A stretch of DNA of 64,000 nucleotides, taken from assembly GCA_005765155.1 (NCBI GenBank), contig VCCP01000001.1, forward strand, positions 1,054,001-1,118,000, read 5' to 3'. The position numbers were made by a program, and so were the translations under genes. The notes under the pieces were generated by a model. The model was not told where the DNA came from. It ran no database searches and was given only the letters and a program-made list of their open reading frames with translations. The stretch is from Zelopaecilomyces penicillatus (taxonomy: Eukaryota; Ascomycota; Sordariomycetes; Hypocreales; Pseudodiploosporaceae). Positions 20,443 to 31,105 of this stretch are shown here, in pieces; the stretch's first letter is position 1, and the number at the start of each line of letters is the position of its first letter.

Positions 20443-20963
20443 ATGTCACTAGCACGGGGTATTCCTATTGTGCTATGCGGCAGGACTGAGCAAATCGGAT
20501 CGAGTGTAATCGCTGGATTGAGGCCGGATTATGAGGGTATGTACGCCGTACGCCTTGTGCTACCACATTTCCAAGATGATGTCCAAGCTACTAACACCCC
20601 GCAGTCATTCATTTTGTCTTGTCCCCCGAGGCGGGAGTGAATGAGCTTCCTCTTGTTCTTCAGGGTATCACACCCAACTCCACAAGCAGCAGGCTTGGGT
20701 CCGGCGACTTTGCCCACAGAGCAAAGGCTGTCATCTTCGGCGGAGGCTATGGGTCCAGCGATATCGACACTGTCTGTCGAGCTGTTAGCAGGGCGGCCAT
20801 CGACAGCAAAACGCCGTGGCTGAGACAGGACAAGACCAAGTCAGCACCGCCTCCTGGGCCGGAGTACGGAACCGCCATCGTTGCGAGAGTTAAGGAGGCT
20901 CTGGAGGGTTTGGCCAAAGAGGGGAAGTTAGATGGCAGTGATGGTGGAGTCTACTGGTATTGA
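20443..20963 (+). CDS. Fungal protein of unknown function, Rossmann-like start
   Basis: Exons 20443-20536 and 20605-20963, with a 68 nt intron, give 150 residues. The spliced sequence begins MSLARGIPIVLCGRTEQIG then SSVIAGLRPDYEVIHFVLS, and continues with PLVLQGITP, AKAVIFGGGYGSSDIDTV and PPPGPEYGTAIVARVKEAL. The arrangement of short hydrophobic strands and glycines suggests an alpha/beta sandwich, but there is no complete nucleotide-binding motif. I recall similar short proteins annotated as hypothetical in other Hypocreales, without a function. Confidence 0.7.
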
Positions 20964-21970
20964 TGGTGGAGTGTTTGCACAGCCCTGGAGTATTTTATAT
21001 AGTAGGTAGTATCTTTGTTGGTCGGTTCTATGTGTTCCTATTCAATTGGAATTTATAAAATACACAGGCCCATTCAAATGTCAATTCGTGCCGTTGAACT
21101 GGAGTTGCTGGTACATAAGGTATTGAGATACCAGTAGGTAAATGGTGAACATTCAGCGACAATAACCATGGAACTTAGTGAAGCGCTGGATGTCCTGTAA
21201 CTCACCACATGCAGCCATGCCCTGTTCTGTAGGTACCTAGATTCTGATGGAATGCACACACTGTAAACATGGCCCTGCAGGATCCTCGTGGCAGACACTC
21301 ACAAACTCTGTTGTACGCGAAGAGAGCCGTTAACGATTAGGCCTCCCGTCACTCTGTCGCAGACGCCCTTAAGCCCTGTTCCAGCGCAGCGCCTGTCTGA
21401 GATATCGCCGTCATTCTCCATTTCCCCCGCGTTGCTGCTGCTCTCTCCGGCACCTGTTGGATCGGCGTCGACAACGGAATAACCTCTGCGGGCATAATTC
21501 GAAACCGACATAACAGGGACCTGAACAAGGCTCTTACAGGGCTACAGTGGACGGACGTGGTCTTTGCCCCACGGAACCCCTGGCCACTGACAGATACCTG
21601 TGCGAAGGAATAATAGGCGCATTTGTTGGGGGTCTGCACGTGCCGCATCTTATTACTGTGCTGCCGTCGGGTTGCTGTTGCTACTCCTCATAGGCGCAGC
21701 GCCGTCAAGCCATCCACCAACTCCCGACACCTTCAAACCATCCACTGTCAGCTCTTTGAGTTTGCCTCATTTTTAAAGCCAAGATTAAAGAACAGCTGCG
21801 CCACCAATCTGCGAGCCTTGCGCATATATTGCGACCTCTTTTGCGACTATGGATCACTGAATAAAAATACACGCCCGTCGCTTTGCTGCTCGAGCCGAAT
21901 ACCTCTCCATGCCTGCGACATCAACTCACCTTTACCGAGCGCGCGATCCCTTAAGCCCTCACCACGCATA
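20964..21970. other. Intergenic and 5' leader, 1.0 kb
   Basis: No separate gene supported. The frame of the downstream gene is open back to 21623, but the upstream codons have no protein-like character and probably belong to a leader. A TAGGTACCTAG motif is at 21230-21241. Confidence 0.5.
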
Positions 21971-23284
21971 ATGGCCTTCCTCGAGGATCCCCGACTGCGC
22001 CAGCGCTGGAATCAAATCACCCATGACGCCGAGGCGGCAACTGAGAATGCCGCGGCAGGCATTTGGACGTTCCAGCACAACTACATCAATCCTTGCTTTG
22101 GCTCTATCCGAGACTCGATTGACCACTGCACAACAGCGTGTCTTGGAGACCCAGAAGACCGAATTCGCCGGCAGCGAGAACGAGCGCGAGAAAGGGCTGA
22201 CTACAGCTTCAATTTCTATGATGACTGGGACCGTGAAGAGGAGAGCGGCGGGCTATTTGGCAATTGGGGAGGCGAGGACTGGGATCGGCTGCTTGCTGGG
22301 AGCGGGAGTCAGAAGAGACATACTGGAGGAGAGACAACTGAACAGCCTCGCAGGAAGAGAGGCATGAGCTATGGTACGCGAGGCGCTACCAGGAGAAAGA
22401 CGAGCGAGCACGATCCGACCATTATTCCCAGTACCCAGCCGCTTGGATTCCTAAGCAAGTTCCCCTGGAAAATGGGTGGCACTTTACGATACAAGCCCAG
22501 CGCCGCAGACCTGCAGGAGCACCCCGGAGTGAGGAGTCATGACAACGCAGAAGCAGAACCACTACTTGGATCGCCCGATAGCTCTGATTATGGCGAGTTA
22601 CGCGTGTCGCGAAAACGCAGCGGCACAACGGGATCGGGAGATACATCTGACTCTTATCGATCACGTGGAGATCTTTTCCCCAGTGATGGCGAAGGAGATG
22701 AAGATGCCATTCCACTCGATGATGATATCACATATGACATGGTCAGAAAGGATGACCGGAGTAGTGGTAAGAGTGGGAGGGCGCGGAGCAGTAAAGGCAA
22801 ACGACCCTCCAACATATTTTCCGGGTCGAGAACGGTTTCAAGAACAACTCTCGGCTCATTGGCATCCAGAGAGTCCCCCATGCCCGGAAGACGCAGGTCA
22901 TCTTCGCTCCCACTCACACCAGATGCCGAAAGCTTGCCGCCATTCCAATATTTAGAAATGCACGATGAGGTGCTAGATCATGAGGAGGACGAGGAATTGA
23001 CCAGAGGAAATATGAGCACAGCTCAACTGGCCCCTACGAACATGGACTTACAGCCGGACGAGCTGGCCTGGCGGCCTTTGCTAGAGCCAGAGCTCAAACC
23101 AACAGTTTCCGAAGATGAATCTTACCCAGAAACGGCGCTGGAGATGTGTAGCCGGCGACAGGTGGTTGGACATCATTCTGATCAGCTCAAAGCACCTGGG
23201 GATGATGGTAAACGGCGGCCAAGCATCACAGAGCCGCCTGACCAAGAAGACTTCATTCCGGCGCGGCTACCCAACTTTGGGTAA
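21971..23284 (+). CDS. Acidic/charged, largely disordered fungal protein, unknown function
   Basis: Single exon of 437 residues starting MAFLEDPRLRQRWNQITHDA. The N-terminal 70 residues look ordered and probably conserved (TENAAAGIWTFQHNYINPC, FGSIRDSIDHCTTACLGDPE), followed by a charged helix EDRIRRQRERARERADY. The rest is low-complexity: Arg/Lys patches (PRRKRG, RRKTSEH), many Ser/Asp sites (SSDYGEL, PSDGEGDEDAIPLDDD), then ESPMPGRRRSSSLPLTPDAE. ATG 21971 follows a CA-rich leader and was preferred to the earlier in-frame start because conserved-looking sequence begins there. No catalytic domain is recognised. Confidence 0.75.
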   Translation: MAFLEDPRLRQRWNQITHDAEAATENAAAGIWTFQHNYINPCFGSIRDSIDHCTTACLGDPEDRIRRQRERARERADYSFNFYDDWDREEESGGLFGNWGGEDWDRLLAGSGSQKRHTGGETTEQPRRKRGMSYGTRGATRRKTSEHDPTIIPSTQPLGFLSKFPWKMGGTLRYKPSAADLQEHPGVRSHDNAEAEPLLGSPDSSDYGELRVSRKRSGTTGSGDTSDSYRSRGDLFPSDGEGDEDAIPLDDDITYDMVRKDDRSSGKSGRARSSKGKRPSNIFSGSRTVSRTTLGSLASRESPMPGRRRSSSLPLTPDAESLPPFQYLEMHDEVLDHEEDEELTRGNMSTAQLAPTNMDLQPDELAWRPLLEPELKPTVSEDESYPETALEMCSRRQVVGHHSDQLKAPGDDGKRRPSITEPPDQEDFIPARLPNFG

Positions 23285-24302
23285 GGAAAAGAAAATAGTC
23301 AGTGGAGGGGGGCAGGGATTGACAGACAATTGATGAGGGCGTTTTGGTAGTACCAATTGCCATGACTTGTGCTAGACATGGCATTGACATTGTATTATTG
23401 ATATCGTAAGTGTTTCTTGTAGGAGTTGCAATGGTGGTTTTGTTCGCATCTATGCATCTAGCACGGAGTGGGATTAGCAATGGGCTGGTACGAAGTGTAA
23501 GATAACGCTGAGCGAGGGGTTTTGCTCTTTTGGGCTGTTTTTGTTTGGGGAATAATGACACCAACGAAATGAGATGCATGTGATGGCTATAAAAGCTAGA
23601 TGAATAGAAGAATGTGTTGGACTCATGGATCGTGCATTGACGACTAAATGCTGCGTACTACAGCTTATTACCGTACTTGATATTGCTTGTAGAGGTTAGA
23701 CGAAGCACATGCGATTTTTTACACCCAACCCACATTTGTCTGCTCTGCCTCGCATTCTCTGTAATACGTTGGCAATTCTAGAATAGGCATTACTTTTTAC
23801 GTCGTGATTAGACTGTATTAATACTATTGGATACTATTGAATATTGACTCAACTTTCCTCGGCTCACATCTTTGAACCCCTCCTTATGTCGAGGGAGGCC
23901 TTGCTAGATGATGTGAGGTTAATATGCATTACCTCAGTACCTGTAATTAGTGGCTACAGGCGCCAATGCCTCGGCCTCTTTTAGCCTCTTCCCCGCAAAA
24001 CGGGATCCAAGCACCACGATTGAACCGCCTCCGTTGCTGAACCCTGACCCTCCATCGTCATCCTCGCAAGCTCTCCGGCATTCGGGAGTTCCGCGGATAT
24101 CCTAGTGCCCTGAGCAACGCATCCTTCTGTAATAACATTCGTATTTAGTATCCTGTATTCTTGATAACGCTTCGTACTTTGAACACCTCTTGTATATTTA
24201 TTGTCAGATTCAGATTGAGCGCCCACGTTAGTTCAAGCTCACTAAAGCAATTCAATCGCAATTTAAGCAGCGTGATCGCCAAGCCAGCTCCAGAACCTCA
24301 CA
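23285..24302. other. Intergenic, 1.0 kb
   Basis: Between two plus-strand genes. AT-rich in part, with a short imperfect repeat of ATACTATTGA near 23818-23843. No gene recognised. Confidence 0.5.
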
Positions 24303-25355
24303 ATGGCGTCGTCAGGCCCCATCACAACAGTCTTGACCAAGCTGCTGGGCATCCAGCACCCCGTCATTCTCGCGGGAATGGCGCGAGTGTCTGGTGGTCC
24401 TCTCGCAGCAGCAGTCTCAAATGCGGGTGGTCTTGGTGTCATCGGCGGTTTTCAGTACACACCAGACCAGCTCCGCGAAATCATCGCCGAGATGAAGGCC
24501 AACTTTGATCGGCCTGATCTGCCCTTTGGCGTGGATTTGGCGTTGCCTCAGGTCGGCGGAAGTGCTAGGAAAACAAATCACGACTACACTGGCGGCAAGC
24601 TGGACGAACTCATCGACATCACCATTGAGAGTGGTGCCAAGCTGTTTGTCAGCGCTGTGGGCGTGCCGCCCAAGTACATCATTGACAAGCTGCATAAGAA
24701 CGGCATTCTGGTCATGAATATGGTTGGCCACCCGAAGCATGCGGTCAAGGCCCTGGACCTCGGCGTCGACATCATTTGCGCGCAGGGCGGCGAGGGCGGC
24801 GGACACACGGGAGCTGTCGCCAACTCCGTCCTCATCCCAACCGTTGTGGATGTAGCCAGACGTTACAACCCACCGATGCTCAAGGGCTCAACGGCACTCG
24901 TCGTCGCCGCTGGTGGCATCTACAACGGCCGCAGCCTGGCCAGCTCGCTGATGCAAGGCGCCGTTGCTGTATGGGTTGGCACCAGATTCGTGGCCGCAGT
25001 CGAGGCCGGATGTAGTGAAGAGCACAAGCAGGCCGTCGTGACCTGCGGGCTCGAGGGCACGCAGCGGACGCTGGTGATTACGGGACGGCCGCTGAGAATG
25101 AAGACCAATGACTACATCAGCAGCTGGCATGAGCGGCCAAACGAGATCAAGGAGCTGTGCGACCGTGGCGTTGTGCCTATTGAGCACGACTTTGACGAAG
25201 GCAAGGATATTGATCTGCCGCACCTGATGGGCCAGGTAGCTGGTGCGATTGAAAGTGTGCAGCCTGCGGGACAGATTGTGGACGAAATGGTCAAGGAAGC
25301 AGCAGAGATGTTGAAGCTTGGAGGAACGTATTTGACGGAAAAGAGCAGGCTATGA
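24303..25355 (+). CDS. Nitronate monooxygenase (2-nitropropane dioxygenase family)
   Basis: FMN-dependent TIM-barrel enzyme that oxidises nitronates such as propionate 3-nitronate to aldehydes or keto acids plus nitrite. Single exon, 350 residues. Family features: HPVILAGMARVSGGPLAAAV with SNAGGLGVIGG at about 19-49, NMVGHPKHAVKALDLGVD, the hallmark AQGGEGGGHTG at 160-170, and the phosphate-binding AAGGIYNGRS with GAVAVWVGTRF in the C-terminal half. The AGM where many bacterial enzymes have APM is a common fungal form. No signal peptide, so it is probably cytosolic. It is transcribed in the same direction as HAS1 565 bp downstream. Confidence 0.92.
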   Translation: MASSGPITTVLTKLLGIQHPVILAGMARVSGGPLAAAVSNAGGLGVIGGFQYTPDQLREIIAEMKANFDRPDLPFGVDLALPQVGGSARKTNHDYTGGKLDELIDITIESGAKLFVSAVGVPPKYIIDKLHKNGILVMNMVGHPKHAVKALDLGVDIICAQGGEGGGHTGAVANSVLIPTVVDVARRYNPPMLKGSTALVVAAGGIYNGRSLASSLMQGAVAVWVGTRFVAAVEAGCSEEHKQAVVTCGLEGTQRTLVITGRPLRMKTNDYISSWHERPNEIKELCDRGVVPIEHDFDEGKDIDLPHLMGQVAGAIESVQPAGQIVDEMVKEAAEMLKLGGTYLTEKSRL

Positions 25356-25919
25356 GGTTTTGAGTCATCTCTAGATCCAGGGGTTCTTGTATTTTGAATT
25401 TGTATCAGTGTATTTGCTATGAATGACGAAGTAGAGATAAATTGATTTGCTTGTCTATGAAGAATGTGTCTTGATCGAAATTGAGTGAGCATGGCTTGAT
25501 ATAGAGTGGCCTATGGAGGTGCAGTCTCTATTGGTTCAAATTATTGATCCCTATAATCAGTATGATGATTATACAACATGGAACTGACTTGTTTTGTCAT
25601 GAAAATCATGGATTGAGGATAAGAATCTATTATACGCAGACTTTTATTGTATTATCAACTAAGTTGAGAGACCGCATTATGGTTTGAGTACTCAATGTGG
25701 CTGAGAACACCCCCACATGCGCACTGGCCATGTGGCGCCGATTTTTCCAAATGGCGGCCGACATTGTTTAACTTTTTTTCTTCCTTATCAGCGCATTATC
25801 GCTGCAGAATATTTCGGCTCAACAACCAAAGCAGTCAGAAGTTTTGCTGGTGACTCGTTTCCTCAACCACCACGATCAAGCCAAACACATAAAAAGAGTC
25901 CAATCCAAATACCGCCGAC
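25356..25919. other. Intergenic, 564 bp
   Basis: AT-rich 3' flank of the nitronate monooxygenase gene and promoter of HAS1. No other feature seen. Confidence 0.5.
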
Positions 25920-28002
25920 ATGGACGCTACAATGGGCAAGAAGCGCAAGCGCAAGAACGCTGAGGCCGCTGTTGAAGTCGCTGCTGGTTCGAAAAAGTCA
26001 AAGAAGATTCGCAATCCCCCGCCGCCAAAGCAGATTGAGGAGGACGAGTCTGAAGATGAGGTTGAGGTTGAGGCTGAAGACGAAGACGCTGGCGAGGATA
26101 ATGAGGCTGAGGAGGACGAGAAGATGGATGAGGCAGAGAATGCCACTCCTGATTCTGAGGATGGTGGCTCTGATCTTGAGGAAGAGTCTGGCGACAAGGA
26201 TGGTGATGAGCTTCCGACCGACAGCACACCGGTGCTTCCCAGTGCCGCCGATTCCGACTTGTTTGAGGACCTGAAACTTTCCGAGAAGACTCTGAACGCG
26301 ATCAAGGAGATGGGATTCAAAACCATGACTAGCATTCAGCGCAGCGTTCGTCTCCCCATTGCTCCTCCCAATTCCTCCTCTCTGGCAGACCCAGTTTACT
26401 AAAACTTGATTTTACAGGCTATACCCCCTCTTCTGGCTGGCAAAGATGTTCTCGGTGCCGCCAAGACCGGTTCAGGCAAGACCCTGGCGTTCTTGATCCC
26501 CGCAATCGAAATCCTTTGCTCTCTTCGCTTCAAGCCCCGAAACGGCACGGGCGTCATCGTCGTCTCCCCGACTCGAGAGCTTGCGCTTCAGATTTTCGGC
26601 GTCGCACGAGAGCTGATGAAGCACCACTCTCAAACCTATGGTATCGTCATTGGCGGCGCCAACAGGAGAGCAGAGGCTGAGAAGCTGTCCAAGGGTGTCA
26701 ATCTTCTTATTGCTACTCCCGGCAGACTGCTCGATCACTTGCTGAATACCCCTGCCTTTGTCTTCAAGAATCTCAAGTCTCTGATTATTGATGAGGCGGA
26801 TCGTATTCTGGAGGTTGGTTTCGAGGATGAAATTCGACAGATTGTGAAGGTCCTACAAAACAAGGATAGGCAAACAATGCTGTTCTCTGCTACGCAAACG
26901 ACCAAAGTTTGTACGTATTTAAGTGTTTCCTTCACATCTGCTTGTGCAGTTACTGACATATGGACTACCAACAGCGGATCTTGCCAGAATCTCCTTGCGC
27001 CCCGGCCCTCTCTATATCAACGTCGATGAGGAGAAACAATTCAGCACTGTGGATGGTCTAGAACAGGGATACGTGCTCTGCAGCGGAGAGAAGCGGTTCC
27101 TCCTCCTCTTCTCATTTCTCCGAAAGATGCAGGCGAAGAAGAAGAAGGTCATTGTATTCTTCAGCAGCTGCAACTCCGTCAAATACTATGCCGAGCTTCT
27201 CAACTACATCGACTGTCCGGTTTTGGATCTCCACGGCAAGCAGAAGCAACAGAAGCGGACAAATACCTTTTTCGAGTTTAGCAATGCTGAGCACGGTATT
27301 CTGATTTGCACTGATGTCGCTGCTCGAGGATTAGATGTGAGTTGGACCCAATTCGTCTTGACAATCAGTTTGTCTACAAAATGCTGACCACTTCGGATAT
27401 AGATTCCCGCTGTCGATTTCATCGTCCAGTTCGACCCCCCTGACAACACCCGAGACTACATTCACCGAGTTGGTCGAACTGCAAGAGGCGCAAACACAAA
27501 GGGCCGAAGCTTGCTTTTCCTTTTGGTAAGTACAGGACTTTTGCTACACTGCAACCCTGGCGTTTATGATGCCTGCTCTGCCCGTTCTTGGTAATCTCAG
27601 CTCGCTAACACAGTTCCCAAATAGCCAAACGAAGTTGGATTCCTCTCCCACCTTAAGACAGCTCGTGTCCCCGTTGTGGAATTCGAATTCCCAGAGAATA
27701 AGATCATGAACGTGCAGTCACAGCTCGAGCAGCTCATCGGCAAGAACTACCATCTGCAGCAGAGCGCCAAGGATGCCTTCAAGTCGTATCTACACGCTTA
27801 CGCAAGCCACAGTCTCCGATCCGTTTACGACGTTAGCAAGCTCGACCTTGCTAAACTTGCAAAGAGTTTTGGTTTCCCTACACCACCGCGCGTGGATATT
27901 CAGCTGGGGCAGAGCTTGAGCAGGGAACGGGTGCAGGGGAGAAGAGCGTACGGAAGCCAGCCTAGACAGACTGGGACGTTCAAGCGAAAGAACAGGAGTT
28001 AG
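25920..28002 (+). CDS. HAS1: ATP-dependent RNA helicase HAS1 (DEAD-box)
   Basis: Nucleolar DEAD-box helicase needed for 40S and 60S ribosome biogenesis. Five exons: 25920-26345, 26418-26910, 26975-27336, 27403-27525, 27625-28002; 593 residues. The N-terminus is basic then highly acidic ([20 protein letters not shown]). Motifs: Q-motif region GFKTMTSIQ, Walker [10 protein letters not shown] at about 157-164, [21 protein letters not shown] at 267-270, MLFSATQT, then [33 protein letters not shown] and HRVGRTARG. The C-terminal [17 protein letters not shown] is basic. Intron 1 has a less usual donor, GTTCGT, chosen because it restores [14 protein letters not shown]; the other three junctions also restore family sequence with agreeing phase. 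Confidence 0.95.
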
Positions 28003-28699
28003 GATGCAATTGTGACGCAATTTATGTAGATAACGGTTCTGATATGGAGTTTAAAAAGGACTTTCATATTTAATAGCTCATTTTTCCCATTTCTACGATC
28101 TTGTATGCAAATTTGTTTGATTTGTGATTTGCTAGAGACTTGTGAATGGCTAAAGAGTTCATTGATCTTGATATTCTCATTGGCGGATCTAAGTGAACGC
28201 GTAATTCTTTCAAGTAACTGGCGTCTGCACGAAACATACTTGTGGAAATAACGTAAAATACTATGTAAAGAATGCAACTCTACACTTTTAATGAACTGTC
28301 AATTACTGGTATTGCATGTTGCACGAATTAAACAATGGCACAAATACGGCCGGCCTTACAAGCTGGGATGAGTGCCAAGAGAGATGTGGCTGTGCCTGGC
28401 CAACACGTAAGCATCCCTGAAGGAATGACCTCAGAGTAAGCTTGTGTGTGATTTCCTCCATTCTGCAGATCTCATCTCATAATTCTCATTTGCTGGGCGG
28501 CTGGTCAGGAAAGCCGTGTGTACAACTGACCGAATCTTTAATCATCTAATACCCTGATATAATTGCTAATTGGGATTTTTCAATTTATCCCTTCCATGGG
28601 TTCCGGATAAGCTGTGAAGCGCTCAGTTCATTCATTCAGCGTCATTCAGCACCATCATTTTATTGCAGACTGGAGCTTCATCTACAACCCACCTTTACC
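28003..28699. other. Intergenic, 697 bp
   Basis: AT-rich 3' flank of HAS1 and promoter of the DHCR24-like gene. Nothing else recognised. Confidence 0.5.
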
Positions 28700-30274
28700 A
28701 TGGAAGCTCACGACACGTTCGTGTCGACGGTATCCGCCAGAGTCAAGCATTTCTACGAGCAGAAAAAGCCGTTTCGCATCTACCATGGCGCCACAAACAG
28801 CACTCGCCGGTCCCACCGTCACGTCGACAACACGGTAGACACCAGCAAGCTCAATCATGTTATTTCTGTCGACAAGGCGACGAAGACGGCATTGGTAGAG
28901 CCCAATGTTCCAATGGACCTGCTATTGAGTGAGACTCTCAAACACGGCTTGGTGCCGTTGGTGGTCATGGAGCTTCCGGGAATCACAGTCGGTGGCGGCT
29001 TCTCAGGGACCTCGGGTGAGAGCAGCTCTTTTCGGTACGGCGCGTTTGACGCAACTATCAACTTTATTGAGATTGTCCTGCCGGATGGGACGGTTACCAA
29101 GGCTTCTAAGACTGAGAAGCCCGATTTGTTCTGGGGTGCGGCGTCGGCCTTTGGCACGCTTGGGGTGGTGACGCTGTTGGAAGTGCAGCTGCGAGACGCT
29201 AAGAAATATGTGCAATTGAACTACACGCTTTCGTCTGGAGCGCCGAATATGGTCGCCAAAATTGAAGAGGAGAGTAACAAGGAAACCACCGAGTTTGTGG
29301 ATGCTATTGTTTTTACTATGGATACGGCTGTCGTGTGTCATGGAAAGCTTGTCGACGAGCTGCCTGAGGGCGCTTCACCTCGCCAGTTCATGCGGCGAGG
29401 GGATCCCTGGTTCTATATCCGCGCAAACCAAGTTCGAAAGCAACTGAAAAAGAAGCCAGAGACCACTGTGACGGACTATATCCCATTAACCGACTACCTT
29501 TTCCGGTATGACCGCGGCGGATTCTGGGTTGCGCTGTATGCGTTCCAGTATTTCGTGACACCGTTCAACAGAGTCACCCGCTATCTTCTGGACGCCTTCA
29601 TGCACACGCGCGTTATGTACCGTGCCGTGCACAAGAGTGGCTTGGCAGACTACTACATGGTCCAAGACGTAGCCGTTCCCTACGACCGCGTCGAGGAGTT
29701 CCAGACCTGGCTGGACAAGGAGCTTCACATCTACCCGCTCTGGATCTGCCCACTCCGCGTGCGCAGAGACGAACCGGACTCCCGCTACGGCATCCACTCG
29801 GAGTTTGCAGACCCGAATGTGCCCAACCTCATGAACTTTGGTGTCTGGGGCGGCGTTTCTGGCACACGGCGCGAGGTCATTGACAAGAACCGCGCGCTGG
29901 AGCAAAAGGTGCAGGAGCTAGGCGGCAAGAAGTGGCTTTACGCGCACGCGTATTACAAGGAGGATGAGTTCTGGGCGAACTACGACAAAGCCTCATACGA
30001 CGTGCTTCGGCAAAAGTACTCGGCGACGCATCTCCCCAGTGTGTATGACAAGGTCAAGGTTGACGTTGATGCTGAGGAGGCGGCGATTGCGGCTACGTGG
30101 AAGACGCGCTCCAAGGCTAAGTTCTGGAGTCTCTGGCCGCTTGCGGGTCTTCGAGGATTCTACAGTGCAGTGAAAGGTGGTGACTATCTGCTTCAGAAGA
30201 AGAAGGGACATGGGCCGGAGGAAGCTCCGGTGAGTGTTGAGAAGGCTAGCGAGGTGAAGAAGGAGGGTAATTAG
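28700..30274 (+). CDS. FAD-linked oxidoreductase, DHCR24/DWF1 (delta-24-sterol reductase) type
   Basis: Single exon of 524 residues. The N-terminal half is a PCMH-type FAD-binding domain with the DHCR24/DWARF1 pattern: KPFRIYHGATNSTR, HVISVDKATKTALVEPNVPM, LVVMELPGITVGGGFSGTSG then ESSSFRYGAFDATIN at about 88-120, and PDLFWGAASAFGTLGVVT. The C-terminal half has DYYMVQDVAVPYDRVEEF and YPLWICPLRV, also family-like. In animals the enzyme reduces the delta-24 bond of sterols; plant DWF1 also works on the side chain. Fungi make ergosterol through ERG4 instead, so the substrate here is unknown and the name should be read as family only. A Lys-rich tail ends the protein. Confidence 0.85.
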   Translation: MEAHDTFVSTVSARVKHFYEQKKPFRIYHGATNSTRRSHRHVDNTVDTSKLNHVISVDKATKTALVEPNVPMDLLLSETLKHGLVPLVVMELPGITVGGGFSGTSGESSSFRYGAFDATINFIEIVLPDGTVTKASKTEKPDLFWGAASAFGTLGVVTLLEVQLRDAKKYVQLNYTLSSGAPNMVAKIEEESNKETTEFVDAIVFTMDTAVVCHGKLVDELPEGASPRQFMRRGDPWFYIRANQVRKQLKKKPETTVTDYIPLTDYLFRYDRGGFWVALYAFQYFVTPFNRVTRYLLDAFMHTRVMYRAVHKSGLADYYMVQDVAVPYDRVEEFQTWLDKELHIYPLWICPLRVRRDEPDSRYGIHSEFADPNVPNLMNFGVWGGVSGTRREVIDKNRALEQKVQELGGKKWLYAHAYYKEDEFWANYDKASYDVLRQKYSATHLPSVYDKVKVDVDAEEAAIAATWKTRSKAKFWSLWPLAGLRGFYSAVKGGDYLLQKKKGHGPEEAPVSVEKASEVKKEGN

Positions 30275-30655
30275 AACATGGGTCGAAGGTGACATCTTCC
30301 AACTACTCATTTCACATAATTTTTCTATATTATTTCGATTAGAGGTACGTGAAAGTACACCATAATGCAAGGATATATAGTTTTCGTGTGTAACGTAATG
30401 CTACAGTATTATAGACAGTGATAATAAGCGCATTCTGGCGCCAGGCACATTATTGATGGCTCGTCCAATTCGTCCTTGATGCAATTGGCATTCTGTGATT
30501 AAGCACTTCATTTCTCCTTCTTTCTTTTCTTCTTTCTTCTTTTCTTGAAAGATCCTTTCATCGTTTTGAATAGTGCGAAGCAGGATCACTCATTCATTTC
30601 GGAATCCGCCCAGTCCAGTCTTCTTCTGACCACTGATCACGCGTACAGACTCATG
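30275..30655. other. Intergenic, 381 bp
   Basis: Convergent 3' flanks. Contains a CT/TTC-rich tract at about 30510-30545 (TTCTCCTTCTTTCTTTTC), otherwise nothing seen. Confidence 0.5.
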
Positions 30656-31105
30656 TCATGCCTGTTTGGCCTCCTTGCTCATCTGTTTAGCTTGATCCGG
30701 GTTCCGCGTCATATATGCGTAAGCTGCAACAGCTAGCAATGCAGCACCACCGATGGGAACCCTAAATAAAAAGGGGAGAAGAATTTAGTCAGAGAGCACA
30801 TAAAGCATATTCGGAAATGTCATATAGCTCTGAGAAGAAGATATGAAGAGTATAATGCTTTAGTTCAACCAACTGGAGGCGAGCGGGACGAAATGGATTT
30901 CCAAGATCACCTACCAGTTGCGCTTCATCGCCTCAGGGCCGCCGGGGGATTGCGGCGGCGGTTGTTGGCCTCCCGGACCTCCGAGATTCTCCTTGCGTGG
31001 CATGTGGGATTGCGTACGGGTTTGCTGGAGTGTGAGAGGGCGGAGGGTGGCGGCGGGCCGGATGGTGGAGCGAATGACGGCATTTGAAGCTCGTAGTAAA
31101 GACAT
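30656..31105 (-). CDS. Small single-pass membrane protein with mitochondrial-type N-terminus
   Basis: Exons 30915-31105 and 30656-30761 with a 153 nt intron give 98 residues. The N-terminus MSLLRASNAVIRSTIRPAAT is Arg/Ser-rich without acids, like a mitochondrial presequence, and continues LRPLTLQQTRTQSHMPRKEN. A Gly/Pro/Gln-rich linker (GGPGGQQPPPQSPGGPEA) leads to MKRNWVPIGGAALLAVAAYA then YMTRNPDQAKQMSKEAKQA. The hydrophobic segment (about 68-80) spans the splice junction, which supports the splicing. A small inner-membrane protein is likely. I do not recognise a named family. Confidence 0.72.
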
